Below, piece after piece: positions 10,705 through 21,063 of a DNA stretch of 64,000 bases; the first letter of the stretch is position 1; the number at the start of each line of letters is the position of its first letter. The notes under the pieces were generated by a model that had not been told where the DNA came from, did not search any database, and worked only from the letters and a program-made list of their open reading frames with translations. The position numbers and the translations under genes were made by a program. Source of the DNA: Ypsolopha sequella (Eukaryota; Arthropoda; Insecta; Lepidoptera; Ypsolophidae); the NCBI GenBank assembly GCA_934047225.1, contig CAKOHE010000061.1, positions 370,773 through 434,772 on the forward strand, written 5' to 3'.

Positions 10705-11208
10705 CAATGAGGGATTTTCTTTTCTTTTTTTTTTACTCTTCCCTAGTCGCTGGATAGATGGCGCTGAACTTGGTAAGTTACTGCAAGGAACGGAACGTCA
10801 CATAATTTTTTGATTATTGCAATTGGATGTAATTTTGAGATCGTAAAACGAAACGTACATAAAAAAGTAATTAATGTCATTGTCACATCACATCACAATG
10901 ACATTTTGAAAATAAATAAATAATAACAACAAGGAAAAAGAAAAAAATAATTAGCAGTCTTTTTATGAGTTTTCTAAGCTAGAAAGAAAATGTCCCAAGA
11001 GAAAAAGAAGAGAAGTCTGTGCCTTGTGGATTTGTATAAAAATGGAGGCATACATCTTTTTCCTAAAGATGAAAGTCGTAAAGCGCAATGAGTACAAGCC
11101 ATGGTACATTTTAAACCTGGACGAACCATAACAAAGCATTCGCACATAATATGCTCAGCACACATGTCATCAACCAACGAGCGTATGTGACGTGACGTTA
11201 CGTGACGC
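10705..11208 (-). repeat. Right arm of about 0.5-kb inverted repeat
   Basis: Inverted partner of 7031-7525; inner edge caatgagggattttc, outer edge acgtgacgttacgtgacg. By eye the arms look about 90% identical, with small indels. With the left arm they could pair in a transcript across about 3.2 kb that contains exon 9011-9088. Confidence 0.85.
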
Positions 11209-11212
11209 AATG

Positions 11213-11299
11213 TTTTTTATAGCACACCGTGCGTAAAATGACCACTTTACGCACGCGCGTGCGTAAAGTCGGCATTTTCCGCACTTGTGCTATAAAAAA
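11213..11299. repeat. 87-bp near-perfect palindrome
   Basis: ttttttatagcaca...ctttacgcacg is followed by its inverted copy ending tgtgctataaaaaa. It abuts the right inverted-repeat arm. The following 100 bp (actcgtg...cactcgcctttggctcgtg) looks like the rest of the same lepidopteran repeat. Confidence 0.75.
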
Positions 11300-12155
11300 T
11301 TATACGAAACTCGTGCGAGAAACTTTTTCTCCACTCGTGTGATTGCAGCACTCGCCTTTGGCTCGTGCCGCAAACTCACACTCGTCAGAAAACGTTTCAT
11401 CGCTCTCGTATGTTTTTTTTTTAATACTCAAAAAGAAAACCTCTCATTAATCTATTATCCTTTATGCACGGCTGCCGCGCGAACCAATGTTCGATAGTTT
11501 GCCACACGGACTTTAGTACATCACTATACAAAAAAACATAACCTCTCGTAGTCGGCAGAAAATCTATATAAAACAGGCAAATATCGGTGTAGAATTGAAC
11601 ACGAGTATGATTTACAAGAACTACTATTATTGTTACCGAGTTTTAGGTATGATCCTGCAACTTATTAACATAAAAACTATCAGAACTCACCGATGAAATG
11701 ATATTGCTTCATTGTTGTTTTCTTTTCTTCTTGTATGCGATTTACAGCCTTCAATCGCACAAGACATTTTATTACAATGTTAAAAAAACAATCAACACAA
11801 ACAATAATAAATCACACTTTCACGAATTTTGAGAGGAAGACCACCAAAATATTTAATTTCTCTCGGTGAAGCTGTAAACTTTCGCAAAATGCAATAGACA
11901 TTTCGATGCCACTAAATTAAGATGTGATGCACGCAACGTACGATATTACAACACAACGATACAATGATGAGACATATTTAATTTGATGGTATTATAATTT
12001 TTAAAATACATCCAAATTACATCCATCTGACATTTGTTTGGTTCAATCTAGTGACACACCAGGAAAAAATATAAAGTAAGTGCGGTTCGTCGTTTCATTC
12101 ACTCGTACACAGGAGTAATTTACGTTAGATGAGTACAATGGCTAATGCCCAGTTC
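11300..12155. other. Intron sequence, no gene recognised
   Basis: Repeat-like GC-richer start, then AT-rich sequence. The open frame at 11285-11497 is low complexity and starts inside the palindrome, so it is not called. Confidence 0.4.
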
Positions 12156-12362
12156 TTATTTTAGTCAGGCTTCTATTTGTATTCCTTATTCTGAGGGCTA
12201 GACACTTTCTAAAAGTTTACTGTCAGAAAATAATTTTACATTTCTGACAAGGTTTAGGAACGACTTCGAGAATTGTTCGGAGCTCTTCGTTTTCACTCGG
12301 GTGGTTGTGGAACGGTTCACAGCTAATTTTTACGTTTACTCAGGCGTTTAGGAACGCAACCT
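12156..12362 (-). repeat. Right arm of the second inverted repeat
   Basis: Carries ttattttag.caggcttctatttgtattccttattctgag at its inner side and ggcgtttaggaacgcaacct at its outer side, both inverted relative to 9232-9430. Confidence 0.7.
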
Positions 12363-12594
12363 CAATATCTAAGCCAAGGAAAAACCTTATATTCTATATT
12401 TGTAAAGATTTAGCACGTTACAAAAACCATATTGTTGAACAGATAGGCCACGCTATTCAACTTGGTGAAGAGTCTTTTATTTTGCTGTATTGTATTGTTT
12501 AAGCATTCTTTGTTTTAGTCTAGCTAAAACATAATATTTATGTTAAGAATTGCAATGTTTAGTCATATATTAACGGGAATAAGGTCCAAATTAC

Positions 12595-12705
12595 CTTGTG
12601 TATGTAGCTGTACTTGCCCGGCATAGCCATCCCCGCGGCAGCTTCTGGATTTAGCACGCGTGGTTCTGTACATACTTCTACAGCTATGTGGACTTCGTCC
12701 AGATT
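12595..12705 (-). CDS. BLTP3: Internal exon of a BLTP3/UHRF1BP1-like lipid transfer protein (upstream exon)
   Basis: On the minus strand, acceptor TTGTTTCAG opens a 111-bp, 37-codon phase-0 exon that closes at AAG|GTAATT. The peptide starts NLDEVHIAVEVCTEPR and ends PGKYSYIHK. In UHRF1BP1/BLTP3 proteins the corresponding stretch is SLDKVIMEMSTCEEPR, followed by a variable linker and a Y-rich end that leads into the VxGISV segment encoded by exon 9011-9088. Splicing keeps the frame. The 5' exon with the chorein start (ILKHLSRFTKNLS-type) was not found up to 64000, so the intron upstream may contain the whole repeat block or the exon lies outside. GC-rich codon use contrasts with the AT-rich flanks. 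Confidence 0.85.
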
Positions 12706-13712
12706 CTGAAACAACGGAATAACTCTGTTAAATAAAGGTCGTGCATGTCCTGCACCTTTCCTTGAATGTAGCTGTTATCTGCTAGAAAACACCCTTTTTT
12801 CACCGACGATTTTTACGTTCCAGCGTGATGGGGGGAGCCTCATCGCCGTACTTTGAGTACACACGTTTCAGGGCAGGTTTACCTCCCAGTTTTATCGTTT
12901 ACCGTCAGCAAGTACGGTGATTCGAGCTCGGGTTTCAAGATCGAGTCCCGTCAACTAACCAACTGCTGCTACCGTAATTTTCTTAACAAACCCTTCAATC
13001 AATCAATCAATCAAATAATTTATTTGTGAAACATAGGTTTACATGCGTAGATGACAACAATATTTAATAATGTGCTCTATCCCAAGTAGCACACAAGCAG
13101 TATAAGAAGGCACTGTACCGCTTCTTTGTTGTATAACAGCGGTTGAAGAGAGTTTGTATATTCCTTAGACTATATATAAGAGATTGTAATATCTTTTTAA
13201 GAGAAGGGTGGTATTGAAGAAGTAGAGTAGCGACGATTACGGCTTTGGAGAAACAGAGGTGTGTTATTAAGTTCTTGTACAGGCTTTAGATACAATGCAG
13301 AGTTATAAATATACTAAATAGCACTATGAGATCTAAAATAGCAATTAGTAAGGTAAAAGCGCTTCAAAAGAGTTACAAATATCACATATAACACTCAAGC
13401 AGTTACATGGTAGTTGTATCTAGTCTATAGCGTTAGAATCGATCTGTAAAGATCTTTTGTAGCACCTTTACCGTATGAGAGTATTGTAGCTCAACATTAG
13501 CACCTAAAACCGTTTGATTGAGAAATATAACTCAAATATATGACTACAAACAGGATTAGGCACGCTATAGATATCTTGTACGGGTAAAAAAGTTTGTAAT
13601 CTGTTCTTTATCACAACTTACGCTGCTAAGCCTATACAAGAGGTTTAATAATCACCTAGTTACATAATAATCCGCCATTTTGCGGACATCATTGTTTCAC
13701 CGATTACGATTT
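12706..13712. other. Intron or repeat sequence, no gene recognised
   Basis: A minus-strand tRNA-like relic lies at about 12905-12980 (A-box-like ggtagcagcagttggttag, weak B box). A (TCAA)n run followed by ataatttatttgtgaaaca at 12994-13032 looks like the 3' end of a minus-strand LINE or SINE. The rest is AT-rich. Confidence 0.4.
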
Positions 13713-14268
13713 ATTGTTGACGATGTCGATGACGATAACGGTGACGATGACGTTGACGATGACGTTGACGATGACGATGACGTTGACGATGACGTTGGCG
13801 TTGACGATGACGATGACGATGACGTTGACGTTGACGTTGACGTTGATGATGACGATGACGATTACGTTGACGCTGACGTTGATGATGACGTTTACAATGA
13901 CGTTGACGATGACGTTGACGATGACGTTGACGTTGACGTTGACGATGACGTTGACGATGACTATGACGATGACGTTGACGATGACGATAACGGTGATGAT
14001 GACGTTGACGAAGACGTTGACGAAGACGTTGACGATGACGTTGACGATGACGATGACGTTGACGATTACGTTGACGATGACGTTGATGATGACGTTTACA
14101 ATGACGTTGACGATGAGGTTGACGTTGACGATGACGATGACGTTGACGATGACTATGACGATGACGATGACTATGACGATGACGATGACGGTGACGGTGA
14201 CGGTGACAATGACGATCACCCTCACCGTCACTCTCACCGTCACCGTCATCGTCATCGTCATCGTCAAC
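13713..14268 (+). repeat. GAC-rich hexamer array (GACGAT/GACGTT)
   Basis: About 92 units of a 6-bp repeat alternating between gacgat and gacgtt, with gacggt variants near 14180-14210. From about 14210 the array switches strand to (gtcatc/caccgt)n, so its end is a large hairpin-forming inverted repeat. Because 6 is a multiple of 3, all frames without a stop stay open. It joins the 18-bp array without spacer. Confidence 0.9.
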
Positions 14269-16047
14269 GTAAGCTTCCTACTGACTGTAAGCTTCCTACT
14301 GAGTGTAAGCTTCCTACTGAGTGTAAGCTTCTTACTGAGTGTAAGCTTCCTACTGAGTGTAAGCTTCCTACTCAGTGTAAGCTTCCTACTGACTGTAAGC
14401 TTCCTACTGAGTGTAAGCTTCCTACTGACTGTAAGCTTCCTACTGAGTGTAAGCTTCCTACTGAGTGTAAGCTTCCTACTGAGTGTAAGCTTCCTACTGA
14501 GTGTAAGCTTCCTACTGACTGTAAGCTTCCTACTGACTGTAAGCTTCCTACTGAGTGTAAGCTTCCTACTCAGTGTAAGCTTCCTACTGAGTGTAAGCTT
14601 CCTACTGAGTGTAAGCTTCCTACTGACTGTAAGCTTCCTACTGAGTGTAAGCTTCCTACTGAGTGTAAGCTTCCTACTGAGTGTAAGCTTCCTACTGACT
14701 GTAAGCTTCCTACTGAGTGTAAGCTTCCTACTGAGTGTAAGCTTCCTACTGAGTGTAAGCTTCCTACTGACTGTAAGCTTCCTACTGAGTGTAAGCTTCC
14801 TACTGACTGTAAGCTTCCTACTGACTGTAAGCTTCCTACTGAGTGTAAGCTTCCTACTAAGTGTAAGCTTCCTACTGACTGTAAGCTTCCTACTGAGTGT
14901 AAGCTTCCTACTGAGTGTAAGCTTCCTACTGAGTGTAAGCTTCCTACTGAGTGTAAGCTTCCTACTGAGTGTAAGCTTCCTACTGAGCGTAAGCTTCCTA
15001 CTGAGTGTAAGCTTTCTACTGACTGTAAGCTTCCTACTGAGTGTAAGCTTCCTACTGAGTGTAAGCTTCCTACTGAGTGTAAGCTTCCTACTGAGTGTAA
15101 GCTTCCTACTGAGTGTAAGCTTCCTACTGAGTGTAAGCTTCCTACTGAGTGTAAGCTTCCTACTGACTGTAAGCTTCCTACTGAGTGTAAGCTTCCTACT
15201 GAGTGTAAGCTTCCTACTGAGTGTAAGCTTCCTACTGAGTGTAAGCTTCCTACTGAGTGTAAGCTTCCTACTGAGTGTAAGCTTCCTACTGAGTGTAAGC
15301 TTCCTACTGACTGTAAGCTTCCTACTGAGTGTAAACTTCCTACTGAGTGTAAGCTTCCTACTGAGTGTAAGCTTCCTACTGACTGTAAGCTTCCTACTAA
15401 GTGTAAGCTTCCTACTGAGTGTAAGCTTCCTACTGACTGTAAGCTTCCTACTGGGTGTAAGCTTCCTACTGAGTGTAAGCTTCCTACTGAGTGTAAGCTT
15501 CCTACTGAGTGTAAGCTTCCTACTGAGTGTAAGCTTCCTACTGAGTGTAAGCTTCCTACTGAGTGTAAGCTTCCTACTGACTGTAAGCTTCCTACTGAGT
15601 GTAAACTTCCTACTGAGTGTAAGCTTCCTACTGAGTGTAAGCTTCCTACTGACTGTAAGCTTCCTACTGAGTGTAAACTTCCTACTGAGTGTAAGCTTCC
15701 TACTGACTGTAAGCTTCCTACTGACTGTAAGCTTCCTACTGACTGTAAGCTTCCTACTGAGTGTAAGCTTCCTACTGAGTGTAAGCTTCCTACTGACTGT
15801 AAGCTTCCTACTGACTGTAAGCTTCCTACTGACTGTAAGCTTCCTACTGAGTGTAAGCTTCCTACTGAGTGTAAGCTTCCTACTGAGTGTAAGCTTCCTA
15901 CTGAGTGTAAGCTTCCTACTGAGTGTAAGCTTCCTACTGACTGTAAGCTTCCTACTGACTGTAAGCTTCCTACTGAGTGTAAGCTTCCTACTGAGTGTAA
16001 GCTTCCTACTGAGTGTAAGCTTCCTACTGAGTGTAAGCTTCCTACTG
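14269..16047 (+). repeat. 18-bp tandem repeat, about 99 copies
   Basis: Monomer gtaagcttcctactgagt; the main variant has gact in place of gagt. Length fits 98.8 copies with no frame-changing indel, so two plus-strand frames stay open through the array (for example as KLPTEC repeats). Nearly every unit carries a HindIII site. High homogeneity points to recent expansion or homogenisation. Not a gene in my view. Confidence 0.95.
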
Positions 16048-18798
16048 GAAGTGTGTTTTAATACTTTATGAAACTGTCACATAAAGATGACAGGAGTGTT
16101 TTAATACTTTATGAAACTGTCACATAAAGATGACAGGAGTGTTTTAATACTTTATGAAACTGTCACATAAAGATGACAGGAGTGTTTTAATACTTTATGA
16201 AACTGTCACATAAAGATGACAGGAGTGTTTTAATACTTTATGAAACTATCACATAAAGATGACAGGAGTGTTTTAATACTTTATGAAACTGTCACATAAA
16301 GATGACAGGAGTGTTTTAATACTTTATGAAACTGTCACATAAAGATGACAGGAGTGTTTTAATACTTTATGAAACTGTCAAATAAAGATGACAGGAGTGT
16401 TTTAATACTTTATGAAACTGTCACATAAAGATGACAGGAGTGTTTTAATACTTTATGAAACTGTCACATAAAGATGACAGGAGTGTTTTAATACTTTATG
16501 AAACTGTCACATAAAGATGACAGGAGTGTTTTTATACTTTATGAAACTGTCACATAAAGATGACAGGAGTGTTTTAATACTTTATGAAACTGTCACATAA
16601 AGATGACAGGAGTGTTTTAATACTTTATGAAACTGTCACATAAAGATGACAGGAGTGTTTTAATACTTTATGAAACTGTCACATAAAGATGACAGGAATG
16701 TTTTAATACTTTATGAAACTGTCACATAAAGATGACAGGAGTGTTTTAATACTTTATGAAACTGTCACATAAAGATGACAGGAGTATTTTAATACTTTAT
16801 GAAACTGTCACATAAAGATGACAGGAGTGTTTTAATACTTTATGAAACTGTCACATAAAGATGACAGGAGTGTTTTAATACTTTTTGAAACTGTCACATA
16901 AAGATGACAGAAGTGTTTTAATACTTTATGAAACTGTCACATAAAGATGACAGGAGTGTTTTAATACTTTATGAAACTGTCACATAAAGATGACAGGAGT
17001 GTTTTAATACTTTATGAAACTGTCACATAAAGATGACAGGAGTGTTTTAATACTTTATGAAACTGTCACATAAAGATGACAGGAGTGTTTTAATACTTTA
17101 TGAAACTGTCACAAAAAGATGACAGGAGTGTTTTAATACTTTATGAAACTGTCACATAACGATGACAGGAGTGTTTTAATACTTTATGAAACTGTCACAT
17201 AAAGATGACAGGAGTGTTTTAATACTTTATGAAACTGTCACATAAAGATGACAGGAGTGTTTTAATACTTTATGAAACTGTCACATAAAGATGACAGGAG
17301 TGTTTTAATACTTTATGAAACTGTCACATAAAGATGACAGGAGTATTTTAATACTTAATGAAACTGTCACATAAAGATGACAGGAGTGTTTTAATACTTT
17401 ATGAAACTGTCACATAAAGATGACAGGAGTGTTTTAATACTTTATGAAACTGTCACATAAAGATGACAGGAGTGTTTTAATACTTTATGAAACTGTCACA
17501 TAAAGATGACAGGAGTGTTTTAATACTTTATGAAACTGTCACATAAAGATGACAGGAGTATTTTAATACTTTATGAAACTGTCACATTAAGATGACAGGA
17601 GTGTTTTAATACTTTATGAAACTGTCACATAAAGATGACAGGAGTGTTTTAATACTTTATGAAACTGTCACATAAAGATGACAGAAGTGTTTTAATACTT
17701 TATGAAACTGTCACATAAAGATGACAGGAGTGTTTTAATACTTTATGAAACTGTCACATAAAGATGACAGGAGTGTTTTAATACTTTATGAAACTGTCAC
17801 ATAAAGATGACAGGAGTGTTTTAATACTTTATGAAACTGTCACAAAAAGATGACAGGAGTGTTTTAATACTTTATGAAACTGTCACATAAAGATGACAGG
17901 AGTGTTTTAATACTTTATGAAACTGTCACATAAAGATGGCAGGAGTGTTTTAATACTTTATGAAACTGTCACATAAAGATGACAGGTGTGTTTTAACACT
18001 TTATGAAACTGTCACATAAAGATTACAGGAGTATTTTAATACTTTATGAAACTGTCACATAAAGATGACAGGAGTGTTTTAATACCTTATGAAACTGTCA
18101 CATAAAGATGACAGGAGTGTTTTAATACTTTATGAAACTGTCACATAAAGATGACAGGAGTGTTTTAATACTTTATGAAACTGTCACGTAAAGATGACAA
18201 GAGTTTTTTAATACTTTATGAAATTGTCACAAAAAGATGACAGGAGTGTTTTAATACTTTATGAAACTGTCACATAAAGATGACAGGAGTGTTTTAATAC
18301 TTTATGAAACTGTCACATAAAGATGACAGGAGTGTTTTAATACTTTATGAAACTGTCACATAAAGATGACAGGAGTGTTTTAATACTTTATGAAACTGTC
18401 ACATAAAGATGACAGGATTGTTTTAATACTTTATAAAACTGTCACATAAAGATGACAGGAGTGTTTTAATACTCTATAAAACTGTCACATAAAGATGCCA
18501 GGAGTGTTTTAATACTTTATGAAACTGTCACATAAAGATGACAGGAGTGTTTTAATACTTTATGAAACTGTCACATAAAGATGACAGGAGTGTTATAATA
18601 CTTTATGAAACTGTCACATAAAGATGACAGGAGTGTTTTAATACTTTATGAAACTGTCACATAAAGATGACAGGAGTGTTTTAATACTTTATGAAACTGT
18701 CACATAAAGATGACAGGAGTGTTTTAATACTTTATGAAACTGTCACATAAAGATGACAGGAGTGTTTTAATACTTTATGAAACTGTCACATAAAGATG
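16048..18798 (+). repeat. 43-bp satellite, block 1 (about 64 copies)
   Basis: The monomer reads gagtgttttaatacttta, then tgaaactgtcacataaagatgacag. Length equals 64 x 43 within one base. Each monomer carries the dyad CTGTCA-N8-TGACAG. Variants such as gatggcagg (17938), acaggtgtg, gattacagg (about 18022) and gatgccagg (about 18497) recur in the same order in block 2 before LINE copy 2. The block ends at ...aaagatg, where the LINE begins. Confidence 0.97.
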
Positions 18799-19592
18799 GA
18801 GTAAATCGGAACGCGCCCTGAGCAGCTGTCAAAAACAGCAGCTCCTGTTTTTATTTATAATTTTAGTTTAAATCCCCCTAATTTCATCAATTATTAGTGT
18901 TTTATTGTTAATTAGTGTATAAAATACCTAGGGGGTAAATTTATTTATTAGTGAAAACGCCAAAAACTGATAAATTTTTGGCTAAAATTTGTTAGTAACG
19001 GTCACCGGAACAAAGGATTCTAAAGGCGAGTATATCGTGTTTTTATGTAATTTATTGTAAGACCTAGTAGTTAGGTAAAATATTGTACCTTGCCTGTACT
19101 AGACAAATCTCTTATCATATTTAGCACTGAGTAATCTATTTTTAGATTGTTTCTTGTTTTCTTGCTAATTTTTCTCTATAACTTTCAGCCTTTCTTTCTC
19201 TCACTTACCTATTAATTTATTTTCCACAGTCTTATTTTGTATTCTTACATTTATTTCACCTTTTATTCTACATACTTTACTCAACTCTCAGTGCATTATT
19301 ACTATTGTTTACTATTATTTATATGATTGTAGCTAGGAGATTATTTGCAATTCCATTGATTATTTAGAGTCATTATATACATTTAACATACACAATTCCT
19401 TAAAATACATATCTCACACTGTGAGAAACGTCCAGTTTCACACACAAGTGTTAGTTTGGCTCGCTGTGCTTGACGAATAGTGGAAGCACAGTCGAACGCT
19501 TGACTAAATTACTTGTTTAATTCACATCACCCACAAAACTCAAGCACCAAACCTACACATTACAAGCATAACACAATCCTGCATAAAGGGCT
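18799..19592 (+). promoter_or_regulatory. LINE 5' UTR (copy 1, proximal part)
   Basis: Non-coding leader shared with 31263-32056. By analogy with other LINEs it should hold the internal promoter. It starts with an imperfect hairpin (gcagctgt-caaaa-acagcagct). The remaining 72 bp of the 5' UTR continue at 22606-22677, after the BEL/Pao insertion. Confidence 0.6.
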
Positions 19593-20026
19593 TGTAGCCG
19601 CTGGCTATAGGATGCAGGGCTGATGGAATTTGAGTGGGAGAGCAGACAGGATAAGAAAAAGATTGTGGGTAAACTGACCTTTGTTGGAATGTTGTTCTCG
19701 ATGGGCCGACAGGAGATGCGGTGACGTGCTGAGCCTTCTTGTTGGCTAGTTGAGCTGGCGTCTGTGCAGGGATGTATTGAATGTCCTGGTTTGAGTGATG
19801 TACACAGCACTTGTATTAACACTACACTTTAGGTACGCGATATTGTTTGTGCTGACGCGAATGTCTATTGTTTAGAGCTGTCGGCTGCGCGGGCGCGCGC
19901 GCGTGCGCCTAGAGAGGCTCGTCGATCCGAACAGACTGAGTGAGCAGCGCTCAGCGCGCGACTCGATTCTGTCGCGAGTTGCTTATCTGCGCATGCGCTG
20001 ACGTCACGCTGTTTTTAGCGTGAACA
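19593..20026 (-). repeat. 3' LTR of deleted BEL/Pao element
   Basis: 434 bp; minus-strand ends TGTTCACGCT...GCGGCTACA. Matches 22167-22600 without visible differences. A gcgcgcgcgcg run lies near 19887-19905. Confidence 0.93.
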
Positions 20027-20735
20027 TCCTGGGGGGGCCGGGGCTGCGGCTCCATGGGCTGTGTCCAGATCCACAACTTGGATCACTCCATCCTTGCCAG
20101 GCATTGTGCGGAGAATTCTCCCCAACTTCCATTGGAGCGGAGGCAGGTCATCCTCTTTGATGAGGACCAGTTCACCCACTTGAGGAGGGGAGGAAGGGGA
20201 GAGCTGATTGGAGCGGGTTTGCAGGGTATGGAGGTAGGATCTGGACCAGAGAATCCAAAAGCGCTGAGAGAGCGCTTGAATGAGCTGAAAGCGTTTAAGA
20301 ACAGATATGGGTCTGTCGTAAAAAGACTGCTCAGGTAGAGCGGTGAGCGGACGACCAATAATGAAATGTCCGGCCGTGAGAGGGTCAAAGTCCGTAGGAT
20401 CGGATAAAATCGGGCAGAGGGGTCTTGAGTTGAGTATTATTTCGTGCAGAGCGCCGAACCAAGTTATGTGCTGATTCGCGAGCTGGTGAGTGATTGCATC
20501 ATTGTTTGACCCGAGGAAGTTCTGAACTTCAATGAGTTGATCCCTAGCACCTACACAGCTTGTGCCGACTCTGAGCGAATGAGAACTAGAGTACCGCGAC
20601 GTGAGATAAAACCTAACAGGGCTCGTGCTGAGTGAAATTGACCATGTACGTCTGCTATTATTGGTGTGTTAGTGACGTTCACTACACGTTGTGCGGAGTT
20701 ACAAGAATTCTCTGTTGGAGCTGGAGTCATTGAGT
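20027..20735 (-). pseudogene. pol: pol remnants: pol N-terminus fused to integrase C-terminal part
   Basis: Minus-strand sequence 20735-20630 matches the first residues of intact pol (compare 52678-52545). It then jumps directly to the region around the integrase second Asp and after (compare 49460 downward), with further deletions before the LTR, near 20470 and near 20050. Protease, RT, RNase H and the front of integrase are gone and the frame is not continuous. The catalytic unit cannot be made from this element. Confidence 0.8.
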
Positions 20736-21063
20736 GAAAATGAACTGAGTGTGTATGTGATGAGTGTGTGTGTGATGACTGAGTGCTGGTTTCATTGAGT
20801 GAAAAATGAGCTGAATGTGTATCTGATGAGTGAATGTGTGAGTGAAAATGAGCTGAGTGTGTCTATATGTGCTGATTGAATGTGTGAGTGAAAATGAGCT
20901 GAGTGTGTATGTGCTGATTGAATGTGTGAGTGAAAATGAGTTGAGTGTGTATGTGCTGATTGAATGTGTGATGAGTGTGACTATATGTGAAAATGAGTTA
21001 TTAAAAACTTGAGCGCTACCAACTCCAACGTGCGGATAGCTTGTAACTTGCGCGGGCCGAAAA
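20736..21063 (-). repeat. Expanded short tandem repeat (gag-pol spacer equivalent)
   Basis: Units like gagtgaaaatgagctgagtg and tgtatgtgctgattgaatgt are repeated several times. The intact elements carry a shorter His/Ser-coding spacer at this place. The last part (about 21001-21063) has no match that I can see and ends in an A-run. Confidence 0.6.

Noticed and set aside
11285..11497. 70-codon plus-strand frame
   Set aside because: Starts inside an 87-bp palindrome and runs through repeat sequence in an intron of the minus-strand gene.
13704..14267. 187-codon minus-strand frame of Val/Ile/Asn/Thr repeats
   Set aside because: Reverse reading of the hexamer array; pure repeat artefact.
13680..16061. 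793-codon plus-strand open frame (Asp/Val-rich, then KLPTEC repeats) and an overlapping 785-codon frame
   Set aside because: Both follow from 6-bp and 18-bp repeat units divisible by three. Two frames are open at once, the N-terminus lies at the array edge, and no domain, splice sites or flanking coding sequence support a gene.
16048..18798. CRISPR-like array
   Set aside because: The 43-bp units are directly joined with no unique spacers, and the context is eukaryotic; it is a satellite.
20054..20338. 94-codon plus-strand frame, also present at 48773-49057 and (minus) 42504-42788
   Set aside because: Antisense shadow of the conserved pol C-terminal domain; it recurs because pol is conserved.
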